Origin: Aphelocoma coerulescens
Taxonomy: Eukaryota > Chordata > Aves > Passeriformes > Corvidae
NCBI RefSeq assembly: GCF_041296385.1
Contig: NC_091017.1
Coordinates: 14,626,001 to 14,690,000 of the forward strand
Length of the DNA stretch: 64,000 nucleotides
Direction of reading: 5' to 3'
The notes under the pieces are model-generated. The model saw only the letters and a program-made list of their open reading frames with translations. It made no database searches and was not told where the DNA came from. Position 1 is the first letter of the stretch; each line of letters begins with the position of its first letter. The position numbers and the translations under genes are program-made. Of this stretch, positions 28,307-42,176 are shown one piece after another.

Positions 28307-31300
28307 ATGGAACCTACGGACAACCTGAACAGAGACAATAGGTAGGAATTAATTTGATGTAATCTTGGCTTCCCAGGTGCTCTGATGAATGTTGAGACAG
28401 TTTAAAAAATAATCCCCCCTTAATGCAGTTAAGTAAGGATTGTCCTGTCAGTGGGAGTGGCTTCAGAGCACCTTGGTATTTTCAGAGCTCCTGTAACAGG
28501 CTCAGGCCTGGATGATGTCGTGGGTCTGGGCAGGTTCTGGGCTGAACTTTCTGAAGCCAATCTCTTGTTCCTGGGGCCAGGGCACTCCCTTCTGCAGTTT
28601 GGGAAGCTTTGGGCCTAGGAGTATTTTCCTGTTTCAGTGTGCAGCAAAGCAGGAGCTGTGTTTTTTGGGGTGGGGGCGCTTTGTGCAAGTTTTTACTTCT
28701 TGTGGAACATGTTTGAAGGTGAGGAGGCCTGAGCTGATGTTTCAGGGCAGACATTCAGTTTCACTTGCCTCTTTGAACAGTCGGGATGTTTGGGTTTTCC
28801 TGGTGACACATCAAGTGTAGACCAGCTGCAGCAAGTACAGCACTGTTTTTAACTCTCCAATACTGAGCTGTGTTCCCCCTGGAGATGGAGGGGGTAGGAC
28901 TGTGGAGTCCCCCTGTTCCAAGGTTCCCAGGTGCTGGGCGTGTTGGTGCTAAGGCTGGAGGTCCAGTTCCCAAAGCTTCCAAAGTTCCCTGGCCTTAAGG
29001 GAAGTGTGCAGGCTTGTGAGGAACAGCAGAGCGCAGGTTTGCAAAGGTTTTGAAGAGCATCTTGCCAAACACCTTCAATGGCCAGGGCAGAGATGGGCAG
29101 CAATGGTGTCTCCAGGGCTGCGGAGGCTGGGAGAGCTACGGGCTTATCTGAAGAAGCTGGGCATTTCAGTAGACAGCAGACTCTTCTACTCTGAATTAGG
29201 AATGCCATCCAGTGCAAAAACCTGATTTATTGCCAATAACAGCCCCTCAGCATGAGATGAGGCAGCTGTGCTTCTGCTCTAGGGGTGATTAAACTTTCAG
29301 GAGCTGATTATGGGTGTGGTATTTGGGAAGGTGTCATTGCAGGGGCACACAAGGCTCTCCCCTTGCATCCTGGGGCACTTGGGAAGTTGGATGAGTGAAG
29401 AAGAATCCAGGAATTGTAGGTATAGAGTAGACTGTGCAGTAGAGTAGAACTAGATTCCTGCATCTACCATGCCTGCTGCCTTTTCCTTCCCCAATGTCCA
29501 CAAATGTCAGAGGCAGAGTTTCCCTCATTTTGCAGTAGCCTTTCACAGACCAGGGACAGTTTAAAGGATCTGGTTTCCCATGATGGGACACAGCCTTATC
29601 AGTGTTTTGATGTGGGGCTGGTGGAATTGAGTACATGCACATGTGGCTGAAGAGGAACAGGGGCATTTGAGCTGGTGTTTTCTGAATGTCTGAGATCTCC
29701 TATCTAATCTCGTTGGTGGGAAGGCTTTAAATGCAGCTACATGATTGTCAGTACGCAGCTCTCCGCATATCCGTTTACAGTAGAGAGTGCATTTGTAAGG
29801 CTGTTTATAAAGTGGACAAAGTTCAGGCGTTGAAAGTGGCAAGACCTTCAAAAGAGAGGATTCTCTTTGACGCTCAGTGGGAGAGTGGGGTGGGAAGTCA
29901 GAAAGAGAACAAGAATGGCAGTTTCTCCCATTGATCACTGCAAGTGGGTTTGCCAGCTCACCTGCTGACCGCCCCCAGTGACTGCTTCCCCATTTGTTTC
30001 ACAGGGAAATGGGGGGACAGTTTTTCCCTTCCCACCCTTCTTGATGGCTGGGATGAGCAGTAGCAATCCCTGAGAAGGATGCGTGCTGTTCCTTGTGTGT
30101 CTCGTTGCTCTGGGGCACAGCACACGCTGGACAGAACTGATTTGGGCACTGTCACCATCCTGTGGATTTCAGCATTGCTTTGCTGCTGGACCTGTGCCCT
30201 TGTGTGAACGCCCCAGTGTGTGCAGGGAGTAGAAACAGGGCTTCAAGTGTTAACTCTCCTTTCTCTTTCTCTTTCTCTTTCTCTTTCTGAAAGCTGGCAC
30301 AACAACAGAGACTTGCTCCGCATTCTGGAGCGAGACAGGCGCAGGAGGCAGGCGGCTCCAGAGGAGAAAGATCCATTCTCGGAGGAGACTCCCCTCTTTG
30401 CCAAACCCTACAAAGTAATGGGAGTGGGGTGCAGGCTGGAAGGAGAGGAGGAAGGAGGCTTGGGGTGGGAGAGGGAGCTGTGTCTTCTGCATGGGCTGTA
30501 GCAAACTTGAGCCTGACAACTGCAAACACAGCAGCTTCCCATGTGCTCCACTGAGCTTGCCTGACTTCCCTTGTGGCGATGCGTGGGGATTCCATGAAGA
30601 TCCTGAGGAGTGTCTCTTGCTGAGCTGCATCTTTGCTTGGGGTGGGAGAGGGAGCTGTGTCTTCTGCATGGGCTGTAGCAAACTTGAGCCTGACAACTGC
30701 AAACACAGCAGCTTCCCATGTGCTCCACTGAGCTTGCCTGACTTCCCTTGTGGCGATGCGTGGGGATTCCATGAAGATCCTGAGGAGTGTCTCTTGCTGA
30801 GCTGCATCTCTTGCTTGGGGTGTTTTTGACATTCCCCCTCTCTGTTGTTCTGCTGCAGACTGATAAAGAAGATGAGCTGTCGAGGCGCGTTAAGAAGGTG
30901 CTGGGCGATTGGGACTTCAAGGCGCTTCTGAGCCACAAGTGCCCTCTGAATCCCATATGGATTCCAAGAAAGTCCAAGTCCCAGTCACACACCCGCAGGC
31001 ATCGGCGGACCTGCAGTAAGACAAAGCCCTATGAGGACATCTGGGGAAAATCCTCACCGGAATCACCAGACCTCTCACCTCGCCCTGAGCAGAACTGTGA
31101 CAGCGATGAGGGTCCCTCCAATTGGAAGGCAGAAGCCAAAGCGGAACAATCGCAACTCCTGCCTGTCAGGGTGAGTGCAGTTGTTGGGGGCTCTGTTGTT
31201 GGCAGCCCCTCAAGGCCAAGGGAGCAGCACACGGGCCCTGCCTTTCTCGGGGCTTGGCCTCGCCAGAGCTCAAAGGCATTTGGTTCCCAGGTGCATGTTG

Positions 31301-34300
31301 GGGTTTTGGCAGGCTCATCCTTCAGCATCCTGGGATATTGCTGTGCCCTATGGAATGTAGGAGCCCATGGTGCTGAGCCATGGCAGCTGGGCCAGGAGAG
31401 CCACAGGGAAGGTTTTCAAACTGTGTTTGGCCTCTGGAAGGAGAAGGAAGAGCTAGAGGCTGCAGGCAGCTTTTCCTGGGAAAGGCTGGTGATCAGCTGC
31501 AAGGGACTGTGGGCAATACCTTGTGGAAAATGAGAGGAAGCTGAGAGAAGTAAAGCAGTGCAGGGCCTTGCCTTCTGCAGGAGCCATTCTTCAGCATCAG
31601 TTGCCAAAAAGATAAAGCACGATCCTGGCTCTCAAAGTCTTGGGAGTGCAGAGTGCTGCAACCAGCCCTCAGGCCAGCAGAAGTGGGCAGTGTTTGTCCT
31701 TGCTGCTGGGAAGCCCAGTTAAGGAGTGTCAGTGTGAAGTAAGGAGCAGGGATGCTGCATCTGCCTTGGAGTGGGTGGTGAGGGGGGGGAAGGAGGGGCT
31801 GCGTTTCTGAGAGAGGGGTGGAGTCCCTGCCGGCTTCTGCCATCAGCTGGGGGGCGACTCAGCTCCCTGGGGTAGCCCAAAGGCAACTTGTCTCCACAGT
31901 GTGTCTCTGGGCACCCCTGCAGAACATGCATTTGTCCAAATTTGGCTGCTAAATCCATCACTTTGCCAGGCAATGGGAGAGTGAGAAATGGTAGCTGGGG
32001 AGTTGCAAGTCCTGCAGGGGCAAGAACAGGATGGATAAAGTCAGCCAGGATTTGCATGAACTGTGTTGCATCTTTCCCGATGTGTGAGATGTCAGTGTCT
32101 TGTCCACACTGCTGTGGACTTCAGAAGGACTAGGAGTCTCATTTATTTGGGTGAATGAGAAATATTCCTCTTGCTCTAGGACTGGCTTAGAAGAATTGGG
32201 AACTATTATTTCTAACTGTTCTTTTTAACTAAGGAAACTTTTTGCTCAACTCTTTTAAATGCAGAGGCAGCCTGTGCCTTTGAAAGCAAAGCTTGGCTGC
32301 CTCAAAGCAAAATTCCATAAAGGAAGCAGACTGCAGGAACATACTTATATAATAATAATAACAACAGTAATGATAAATAGTAGCAGTAGTAGCAGGAGTA
32401 GTAGTAATTTAAGAAAGGAAACATTGTTCTCTGACTGCCAGGTTGCAAAGGGAACACTGGCATTTTTCTCAGAGGAAGAGGAGGTGACTGTGGGGATTTC
32501 AGTTCATTTTCTACCTGGCCTCCATTAGTAACTCCCCCTCAGATGGGCCTTTTAATCCTTAGCAGCACTTTATTATTAATGGGCTTGCAGGACATTTCTA
32601 GAGCTGTTGGTAAGCAAATGCTGGCTGAGTGCATGTCAATTAGTAAAAAAACTAACAAAAAAAACGCAAACAAACTCCTTCTGCCTCCCTCGTTCTTGTT
32701 TCAGGAAAAGAAGCCCATTGAGGTGCCATCAACTGAAAACACTTGGAAGGTTGGTGCTCTTCAATAATAGATCTCTGGTTTTGCCTATGTTTTGCGTCCA
32801 TTAAGGAATTGGGAATTCCTGAAAATTGGGAATTTCCTTGAAAAAGGAATTGGGTGGGGAAGAAATACATTGCTGAGCTCCTGTTCACTCAGCAGATGTT
32901 TCCCTCACTGAAAGTGTGTTTTGGGGTGTGCTGAGGAGAAGTAGAGGTAAAAGCTGGAGTTGTAAGATCAGCCTTCCTCTCAGTCTGTGAGTGTAGCATT
33001 CTCAAATGCAGTTCTAGAGCCGGAGTGACAACTCATCCCAGGCAGCCTGAGCTGCTCCTCCCTCAAGCTGGGGGTTGCTTTTCCCGAGTGGCCCTTGTCC
33101 AAAGGCTCTGCACCTGCTGCTCATGTCCTGAATGGACGTGCATGACACTTAGAGAGCTGCTGGTAATCAGATGTTTGCTGAGTGCATGCTTGTTTCCTGT
33201 CAATGAGTAAAATACCCAGACAAGCTCACACTGCTTCCCTCTTTCTTGTCTCAGCCCATTGTGCACATTTATGTGCAGTCCATTGAAGGAATATTGGAGG
33301 TAGGTGCTCTTCAATAACAGATCTCCAGGTGGAAGCCTGTACAAATCCATGAGGAGCTGGATCCCTCTGACTCTCTGCAGGGTGAAACGTTCTCTTGTGT
33401 CCATCAGCAAAACTCCTGAGAGCTGCTTCTCTCCCTCTCTTTCCAGAAAATGAGGAACTCACTGTCACTTCTCCTGCCACCTCTTCAGACGCCTCTGAGA
33501 AAAGAGACTTTCAATCTTCCATTGCCAGCAAAGGTAAGCCAGCCCATTTTTGCCAGGGCTGCTGATAAATTCCAAGAGATCTTTCTGCTGAGCAGAAGTT
33601 CAGCTCAGCTGTTTGGCAGCTCTTAGGATGTTTTAAAAGTATTTATTCAAAAATGCACATGTCCCTAATGTGCCAGCAACACACCGTTTAGGTGTCAGTG
33701 GATGTATTTATTGTGAAGCTACACGCTGAACTACTTTGCACTTTGTCCTTTAATCCTAGGAATCCCAACGTGATGGGCAAGTGGCCAGGGAGTTTCAGAA
33801 GAGTTTTGGCCAAGTGGCCAAGGAGTTTCAGAAGAGTTTTGGCCAAGTGGCCAAGACTTCTCCCAGAAGCTGTGGCCAAGTGGCCAAGGCTTCTCTGGAA
33901 GGTCACGTTACAAGCAAACAGAGCTTCCTGAAGCGTCCTGTGCACACTGACGGGCCCTTGCCCAGGAAGACCATGGGTATCAAAAGGCCCGGCCAGCCCC
34001 TGGTGCCTGATGAATCCAAGAGAGTCCGGAAGGTGGAGAGTGAGCCTGGTCCTTTGGAGGTCACAGAGAAGCCTTGCAAGGACCAGCCCAAAGTCCTAGA
34101 AACAGTGAAGCCAAAAGCCATCAAAAGGACAGAAAGACAAAAAAGACCCACAGACAGGAAAGACCTGAAGCCGGCACCTCACAAGCTCTCTGAGAAGCCA
34201 AAGGACAAGGGCTCCCAGCAGGCCAACGCCAAAGGCTTTCTGGAGCCCCGGCCCCTGGGAGCTGGCCAGGAACGTGACGCTCTCATCCCCAGCAGGCACA

Positions 34301-36125
34301 GGCCTGGCAATTTGCACAAGGAGAAAGTGCCCTTGCCTCCTGGGGAGAAGAAGTTGTTCTCGCCTGCAAGGAAGCCGGACTGGAAGAGGAAAGCCATGAA
34401 GAGTCCTGAGGAGCCCCCTGGAAAGAAGAAGGTGAGAGGGGCAGGGGGAGGTGGGTTTGGACAATGACCAAGGTGGTGTTTGGAAAACCCATGTGGAGTT
34501 TCCACTTCATAGGTTGGCAGTAGAGCCATGATCCTTCTCTAATGGTGTTACCAAACTTCTAAGGGGTGTGTTCCCACCGCTGTTTCCAATTGGTCACAGA
34601 TCCCCTCCTGAGCAAATGGAAAGCCCTGTAAGCTGTCTAACATGCTCTGGTGTTTTGGGGCTTTTCTTGGAATCCTAGTTTCCTGCAAGAAGAAATCCCC
34701 AGCCCTCCTCTGTCAGAGGAGGTTTTGGCAGCAGGCTGTGGCAGCTTGTGGCTGACCAGCCCCCGCCAGCACTGCTGGGTTTCTCTGGGTTTCAGCCCAA
34801 GCAGAGCTTTGTAGGGTGGCGGTGCCCCCTTCCTGTGCCCCCCATTACAAGCAGTGTGGTACTGAGGCACTTGGCACATGGATAAATGGGCAAAAAGCTT
34901 GCTTGGGTTTCCTTGGAGCTGCTGTGATGCCAGCAGTGATGCCTGAGAGGTGGCTGGGTGCACTCAGGGGCTTTCCAGGGAGCCCTTTGCAGAGTCCCTC
35001 AGCCATTGCAGTGGCTTTCCCTTGAATTCCAAGAGAGCCCTTCATTTAACTGAGCAGGTCGATGCTCCCAAGTGTTTTTTGGGAAGCTGACTCCCAAAGG
35101 GGCCTGGGTCAGCTGCAGCAAGAGTTGTCTGCAGGCTTCATGGTGAATGGGCACTGCCTGTGGACTCCCTGACTGCAGGAAATCCCAAGTCAGAGCCTGT
35201 ATCCCAGACGGGAGTGCAGCCTGGAAGGAGAACTCATTGAGAGCAGCACTGCTGAGAAGCTGCTCCATGGTTCCATGTTTCTCTGCACTCTGGGAGAGAG
35301 GCAGAAACCAGCAGGCACACTGTGGGTAATGCCAAGAGATAAGGGCACTTTCTTTTACATTTTCTTGGCTTGTAGCAAACGGTTCTGAAGTTTCTCCTTC
35401 AGCTGAGCTGATGATTTGCACACTTGATGCTGCACAATCGATGTTATAAAATCTGTAAAAATCTTTCAGTGATTGGCTCTCTGCCTTAATGGTTCCCGTG
35501 CTTCTGGAAGACAATGGCAGCAATTTTCACTGACTGTTTAAATTTCACCCCTCTCAGATTCTTGTCAATACAATCAGAACCCCCTGCACATCTGGGGGAT
35601 CTCAGGGATCTCACTCTCCTGTGACTGGAGTTTTTCCTTCCCTTCGATAAGGGGTGTCACAAAGCACAATTGCTTACCGTTCTTGACTGTGCCCCAAGGC
35701 ATCTGAATAAGTTTCTGTACCATTCAGACTGAGTAGGAGGACAAAAAGCCCATCCAGGACAGATGGAATGCTTGTTTTCAGCAATGGAAGGGCCTTACTT
35801 TAGATTACAGTTTGCATCGAGAGGTTTAGCAGTTCCATCCCTGCCACTGGAAAGCAATTAATGTATGCAAGCAAGATAGGTAAAATGTCATTTTAGGTTT
35901 ACTTGTCAGTGAGCCTGAAAGCTCTATCTGCTGTGCTTGGGTTTCCACTTTGTGAGTTCCAGTATCTTATTTTTTCTGTTTTCAACCAGAATCTGTAAAA
36001 CTGAGCTGTATTGGTCTGTACTTTGTGTGAACTTTCAAGACATGAGTGATTTTTTTTCCTCCTTTTTTCTTTCTTCCTGTTAGAGGGAAGACAAGGGGGA
36101 TACTCCCAGGAAGAAAAAGGAATGA
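28307..36125 (+). CDS. AFF1-like: AFF1-like truncated gene, copy 2 (spliced)
   Basis: The exon structure is the same as copy 1. A 28280-28341 (ATG 28307), B 30294-30414, C 30859-31170, D 32265-32366 (uncertain), E 32705-32749, F 33255-33299, G 33447-33533, H 33760-34431, I 36084-36181 with TGA at 36123-36125. All splice sites checked are unchanged. The predicted protein matches copy 1 in the exons compared, including the TGA. Intron B/C carries the extra 177-bp duplication (30458-30811), and the exon B acceptor tract has one more hexanucleotide. This is the only copy with both its upstream CpG-rich segment (unit 1, 25170-25700) and its full downstream region inside the window. Confidence 0.8.
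30458..30811 (+). repeat. 177-bp tandem duplication in intron B/C, unit 2
   Basis: The two copies are 30458-30634 and 30635-30811. Unit 1 has one copy (2401-2577) flanked by GCTTGGGGTG at 2401 and 2579, the microhomology at which the duplication joined; one base was lost at the junction (CATCTTTGC against CATCTCTTGC). Confidence 0.95.
30859..31170 (+). CDS. AFF1-like: Exon C of copy 2 (P-TEFb-binding helix region)
   Basis: Same protein as exon C of copy 1, with acceptor CTGCTGCAG and donor AGG|GTGAGT. The acceptor lies 47 bases after the end of the duplicated 177-bp block. Confidence 0.87.
33760..34431 (+). CDS. AFF1-like: Exon H of copy 2 (basic exon with 11-residue repeats)
   Basis: 224 open codons, identical in protein to copy 1; the repeat array is at 33775-33906. 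Confidence 0.85.
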
Positions 36126-37216
36126 AAACACCCAACAAAATAATTTCAGCCTTCAGCAAACAAAGGCCCCAATAAACTGAAGTGAGTATGCAGTGGTAGG
36201 ATGTCAGAAAGAAGTGTAAATCTTAGTTTTTGTTCAGAAGGGTGAGACCCAGAACCCTATCTCCTGTCCTGGCACTCGAGAGTTTGCTTGGAACATCGTG
36301 TGCCTTCTGCAACTCCAGATGCTGCAGACTGGCCTTACCAGGCTGGAAGCACCCGGTGCAGAAAGCAGCTCTGTAGGTGTGGGTGGGTAAGGGCAGGGAG
36401 TCTTTCCCTTCTGACATCCTCTTAAAGCACAGAGGTGTTGGGGCTGACGTTTGGCTGGGGGAAGGGATGTTCCCATTGCGGTAGGAATGGAAGAGCTTTA
36501 ATTCTGGAGTTCCTTCCTGCCTTTTTTCAGGGAAAATGAGCAGCTGCCTTAGTCATGTGCTGGCTTCTGGGGTGGGAAGGGTAGGAGGTGTTTTTGGGGA
36601 GAGAGGGCTCTGGATCAGGTGGGGGATAGTGCTGTGCTCCGTGTCAAACCGTGCTCTGTGCAGCATCAGCTGTGCCAAGGCAGAGCAGCTGGAGAGCACG
36701 TGGGCAGTGAATAGGGACCAAAGCACTGGAAAAGTGGGTGCTGAAAGAGGGGAGAGGACTGTCCCACGCACAGCAGAGTCAGGCAAGAGGTGCAGCCTCA
36801 CACCCGAGCCTTCCCACTGGGTTTAACTTCATTGCCTCTTCTGATGCTGCAGCCCATGGGCTGGGATTCGCTGTTGGTGTGTTCTTGGAAACTTTGAGAA
36901 GCTGACTAAAAATGGTGTCAGTGAGCAGTGGTGAAACAAGGCTGAGAGCTCTTTGGTGCTGCTTCTTGCTGCCAGAGTTCCCTGGCCATCCTGATTTCAG
37001 ATGACCAGAAATCTGCTAGGCCACTCTGTTAGTGAATGTGAAAGTCTCTGCCAATTAAAAGTCTCTCTCGCTTGAAGCCTCTCAGCTTTGGAAGTGTTGC
37101 CTACTTGAGGCACTGGCAAGAACTGGCCAGTTCAGGATGTAGCCAAGTTTGTCAGAAATCCCTACGGTGTGTGTGCATCATATTCATGAATTTGCTTCTC
37201 TTGTCCTGACCATCAG

Positions 37217-38238
37217 AAGCTTCATTCCAAACCGAGAGGAAAACTGTGGTGCTGCCACCACTGCCGGCCATGACTGCTGCACAACGGGCACCAAACTCGA
37301 CCACGACGGCTCAAAAGAGCCCCAGAACCGAGAGTGACGACCTGGACCTGCCTGCCATGGATAACCCTGCCAGGAACCAGGATCCTTTGTTTGCCACGCT
37401 CAGGAAAGTGGAGAAAGATCCCGAGGAACTATCCCAGGGCATCAACACTGGTATCCAGGAGAGCTGGCGGGAGGTTTCCTGCAACCCACGCGTGCTGTGT
37501 GGTTCTCTTCAGAAACGCCCTCTCACCTAAGTGACCACTTCTGGTTGTGGGCAACTGCAGATACAAGCCTGGTGGGAGGAGGAGTACGTTTATAATAAGA
37601 AAGGGTGGTTTGCTTAAAATGAAGAAACAACAAAGCTGTGGGTTTGGCTGCAACCTGGGCCTAAGGTTTTATAGCTTTTTTTACAAACTTGCTCATGACC
37701 CTTGCAGCTTTGCATTCCCTGGTAATAAAATTGGATTACTTGGCTGTTTGCTGATGGCTCGGGGTGCGGGGTCTAGGGCGTTGGGGGGTGTGTGTTAGGC
37801 CAGCCTGTGCACACTGTAGTAGCTGCCTTCTCACTGCTTGCTTTTTCCTGACAATTTTCCTGCTTGCAGCCCTCACAGCTCTTTCAGCCACTGAGCGAGG
37901 AAACCTGCTGCTGGATTTCTCCGCGCTTGGGAAAAGTGTAATGGTGCAAAGCATTGTGAGCTGCCAGGTGAGAAGCCAAGGTTCCATTTCCATTGTCGGA
38001 GGGATTGCTGGGGAAGAAGGCAAGAGGGGGAGAGCCTGGAGAAGAGACTGTGCCTGGGACCAATGAACATTTTCTCTGGAAACTTAGGAGAGCCAGGCTT
38101 TGGAATGGCTTTAGGCATCTCTCTCTGACCAGCTTGTTCTCTGTGGTTTTTCAGGGATCTGCAGGGGATGACAGGAATCCTTTCCCAGTGACTTTGCTGC
38201 CAAATGAAGACAAGACAAGAAGACCTCAAGTCTGAACA
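37217..38238 (+). pseudogene. AFF1-like: AFF1-like exon remnants J, K, L of copy 2
   Basis: J 37217-37530 (TAA), poly(A) signal 37724, K 37870-37967, L 38155-38238 (TGA at 38233-38235). They are the same as in copy 1 and cannot be joined in frame to exons A-I. Confidence 0.5.
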
Positions 38239-41200
38239 GTAAGTGTTTGTTTTACAGCCCTGCCTGGAGTTTCTGCAGCCACCAGGCAGGGCTGGCCCTG
38301 CAGCCACCCTGGCTTCTGCTTCCTCATGAGCACCTCCTTTAGGAGAAAGGAGAGAGATTGGGGAGAGCTGCCCTGTGAGGGCAGCACCTGCTAAGTAGCT
38401 TGGCTACAGCTGGGCAGCACTTGAATTTTTGACTCCTTGCTGGGCCTGTGACCAGTATTGGCCAACAGAAATTCCTCGAGTTGCTGCCACATTTTTTATT
38501 GTACACCTTAGTCATTACAAATGTTGTGTTGTCCTGTGGTGCAAGCAGTGGGGAATACTCAGAAGCTGTAACCTGCCATCCCACGGGGCCTTTGCAGTGT
38601 CATTTTCCATAAAACACAAAGCTCTGTGAGCCCCTCTGGGCAAAGGGATGCATTGCCTTGATCTGCTGGCAAGCTTGCAAAAGAAAATGAGCACGATGTG
38701 CCTGGCTGAAGGGCTGGGAGGCTGTAAAAACCCTCTCCCTAAAGCGGCACCTGCTGAAAGCCAAAAGGCTTTGCAGGTCCTCTTGGAGCCAAGTGACTGC
38801 AGTCATTGACTGGACTCTGCCAGTGTGCCTGTTGGATGAGTCCAACCAAATGTTTTCTCTTCCCTCCCTTTGTCCCAGACCTTTCTGCTGGACAAAGCCA
38901 AGTGACGTGACCAAGAGCCGGACTGACCTCGTGCACCGAATGAGACCGAATTTACAGTGACCCAGACTGGAATCCAGTGTGCCTTGACTGGGTCTCCAGG
39001 ATGTAAATAGTTCCAAGTTCTCTGTTCTTTTGAAGCCTTACAAACAGTTCTGTTGTGTTTTTATTGTTCAATGCAAAGATCTGCATATTATTTTTGTTTG
39101 AAATACAGTTGTAAGTTATTTTGGTTACCTTTGGGAAACTTTGTGGTTTTTGAGGGTAATGCTTTTCTGCCTTGCAAAAGAAGAGATGGAGGGGGGTACC
39201 TGCCTTTAAAAAGACCACGTGAAATTTTTGGAAAGGCTGGTTATTTACTTTAAAAATAATGATTGGAACAAAACTGTTAGCACTTTCTGCTTAAAATCTG
39301 AGCCCAAAGAAAGGTTGGTGAGTTATGCTGTGGTCTGCACTTCATTAGAATGGCCTAAGCATGGCAGAATTGGGTCTGTTGGCAAACAACCGCAAAGTCA
39401 GAACAGAAAACGGGACTGTTTGGGAAACAACTCCTTCTCACACACTCAGCTGTGGTAAATGCAGAGATAGTTGTGACTGGAGTGAAAGGAGCTGGTGCTG
39501 ACTCCAGCTGTGCACAGCTGTAATTAGCAGCCCTCACTCTGCCCTGAGCCAGTCATACAGTGCCATGCACGAGTGATCCCTACATTGTCCCTTCCTGGTG
39601 CAGTATCTGGCATCTGCTGACTGAGATGCCATCATCTAATGTAGCTTCACTTTGGAATTTACTAGGAAAACAAACAAAAACAGAGCAAATGCTCATAAGC
39701 TCTGCTCAGTTTTGGCCTGTTAAGAACACCGATCCAAAGGCAGCAGTTTTGTGTAAACAGAAATGATGAAAAGTCAGCTTTGCTGAGGAGTCCCAGATGC
39801 AGATTTCCTGTACAGCAGCACAGCTCCTACTGGCACAGGACATGAGTTCCTATTTGCCTGTGACTGATTTGCAAACACCTGCTGAGAACAAGCTGAGTAA
39901 CCACACTTGGCTCTTCAAAAAGTCCAACAACGTGATATGTGTAGCAGTGTTAACAGCCAGGCCACAGCATGTCACACGTTGAATTGTCCTCGCAGCCCTC
40001 GAAGAAATCAGTTAAACTGCTTAAACTTAGCGAACCCTAAAGGAAAATGCTTTAATGCTGAAGCTTTAAAAGTATCCATTTTCACCAAAATGCCATCAAA
40101 GAATCCCAATCCAAAACAAACCACGAGCATTTGGTTTTAAAGTAGTCTAAATAAAAACTTTTTGAGCAAGCAGAAGGGAAAGATTTATTAAGTAGCTAAG
40201 CAGCACTTCATTTGTAATAGTGGTTGAGTGTACACATGCAGTAAGTGAAAGGAGCTAAACCTTAGTCTCCCAAATGGTGTCCTGCAAGTTAGAGAAAATC
40301 CCTTTTCTTTCAGTAAGTAAGTAAAACAAGCAAAATACTTTGCTTGTAGATTATTCAAGTGTTTCCCCCAGCATCTGGAAAAAATAAGCTCCCTTTTTAA
40401 ATGTATTTTCCCGTATTTTGATGTTATTATCAAGCAAACAAATAGGCTCTTATTGTACAATATGGGAAAGCAGTCAATTATTCTGAAGTGCTAGAATCCA
40501 TTTAAGAATGTTTGAAAGCATTTAAAGCATCGACATACTATTTTTCTAGTGTGGCTTTACAATAGTTTTAATTCTCACTGACTGTGTGCCATGCTTTCCT
40601 TGCAGACAACTGCAATTACAGCTTTACCTGTGAGAGCCTCCTGTCCTTATGGCTGGGATCCTCATTAAGATTTGAGACAACACTCTCTGCCACCTTAAAA
40701 AATACACCCAAACACATAGAAAGCCCCAACAAACCAGAACCCCCCTCGTGCACATTTACTATAAGCACCAAGTTTTCCATTTGGAAAGCACCAAGTATCA
40801 GATTCATCCAGACAGAGGTCCCAGGTCTGCTGTGAAATACATCTTAATTCAAGTCAATGGCAGAAAGAGGCACTTGGGGAAAGGATTCATCTTTTCTTAA
40901 GGCAGACTGCTGGAGTAGAGCAGATACAGTATGTTCTAAAAGAGCTTGTTTCTTCTTAGTGTCAATGCAGAAAGGCTATTGCATTTATCTAACAAAACAC
41001 AGGTCTAATTCACGCAAAAACTCCACTTCAGGAGACCCAGAAAGAGGCACGGGGAATTCTAATTAATCTGACTTTTCTCTCCTTTTATTTCATAGAAATA
41101 TATATATATGTAAATATATATGTTATATATATATACATCAATCACTTTTTTTTAAGTTGCAAGAAAATCAAGTCTAATTTCTTACGTTTTTCCCTATGCA

Positions 41201-41802
41201 AAAAGGCCCTCCGGATCTAAAAATGCCTGCCATCCCATGCATGCTTTGTTGACATACCAGGATCTTGAATCTGGGTGAGTCAGCCAGGCATCCATCCCAG
41301 ACATCCATCCCTGTTCCTGATGGTCTGGCTGTACTTGGGCACTGCACCAGGGCAAAGGAACACCTCAGTGTTGCAGCTGAAGGAGACACAGAGATTCTGA
41401 ACTGGATCCACCATCACTCACCCATAGATTTCAGATCCTGGTAAAGCGGATTAACACATTTACATTACACCAGTCAATCTAAAATTATTAAATCAGGTTG
41501 TTACCACGCTGTTCTCAAAAATTCTCAGGAGAGGAATTACCTAACTTTAGGCATATTTCTTTTTGTATGTAAAGACAGTGTGTTCCATGACCACCACTAC
41601 TGTTTGATCATGGGTTTTAGTCTTACCTTCTGTTACAATTCATCCTGAATGGTGGCTCTTACAGTGCAGCTCTTTCTAAGGAAGTTCCCTTCTCTTCACT
41701 AGAGGGCAGCCCATAACCCCTTATAAGCAACTACCAGCCTGATAACATTACAGCAAGCAAAATAAAGTTCTTTAAGGACAGCTGAGTTTTAGACTGATAA
41801 AT

Positions 41803-42176
41803 TGTAGATACAAAAATGCTGCTAGCAAGGATTTTCTTGCTATTTTCTAAGTCCGTGAGAGACTTTTCTCTCTCACAGAAGAGGTGGCAGGGAATGTAAA
41901 CAACCAAGCCACCTGCAACCTTGAGAAGTCTTGTTTATGGTATAGTAGAAAAATATTTTGGCAATGGATGTTTTAGGATTTTAGCCAACCACCCCCAAGG
42001 GGTGGCTGATCCTTTGTCCAATTAGACTATAAAGAAAAAGTCTATAAAAGAGTTTGTAAAATAATTAAATAGATCAATCTTGCTGCACAATTCCTGCCTG
42101 CTGGATCTTCTGTCCTCCTCCTCCCTATGGCTGCAGGACATGGTGATATACCCTAGGGCCCAGGCCTGTGGTAATA
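41803..42176 (+). mobile_element. Solo LTR of the provirus, chimeric
   Basis: It sits at the same site as the unit 1 provirus, with ATAAAT on both sides (41797-41802 and 42177-42182). At the six sites that distinguish the unit 1 LTRs it matches the 5' LTR at 41924, 41925, 42108 and 42112 and the 3' LTR at 42159 and 42169. This is the product expected from recombination between the two LTRs, with the crossover between 42112 and 42159. Confidence 0.94.

Noticed and set aside
30152..30832. 226-codon minus-strand frame with a repeated block
   Set aside because: The repeat is the 177-bp intron duplication, which is a multiple of three and so stays open. It is antisense to the AFF1-like gene with no homology.
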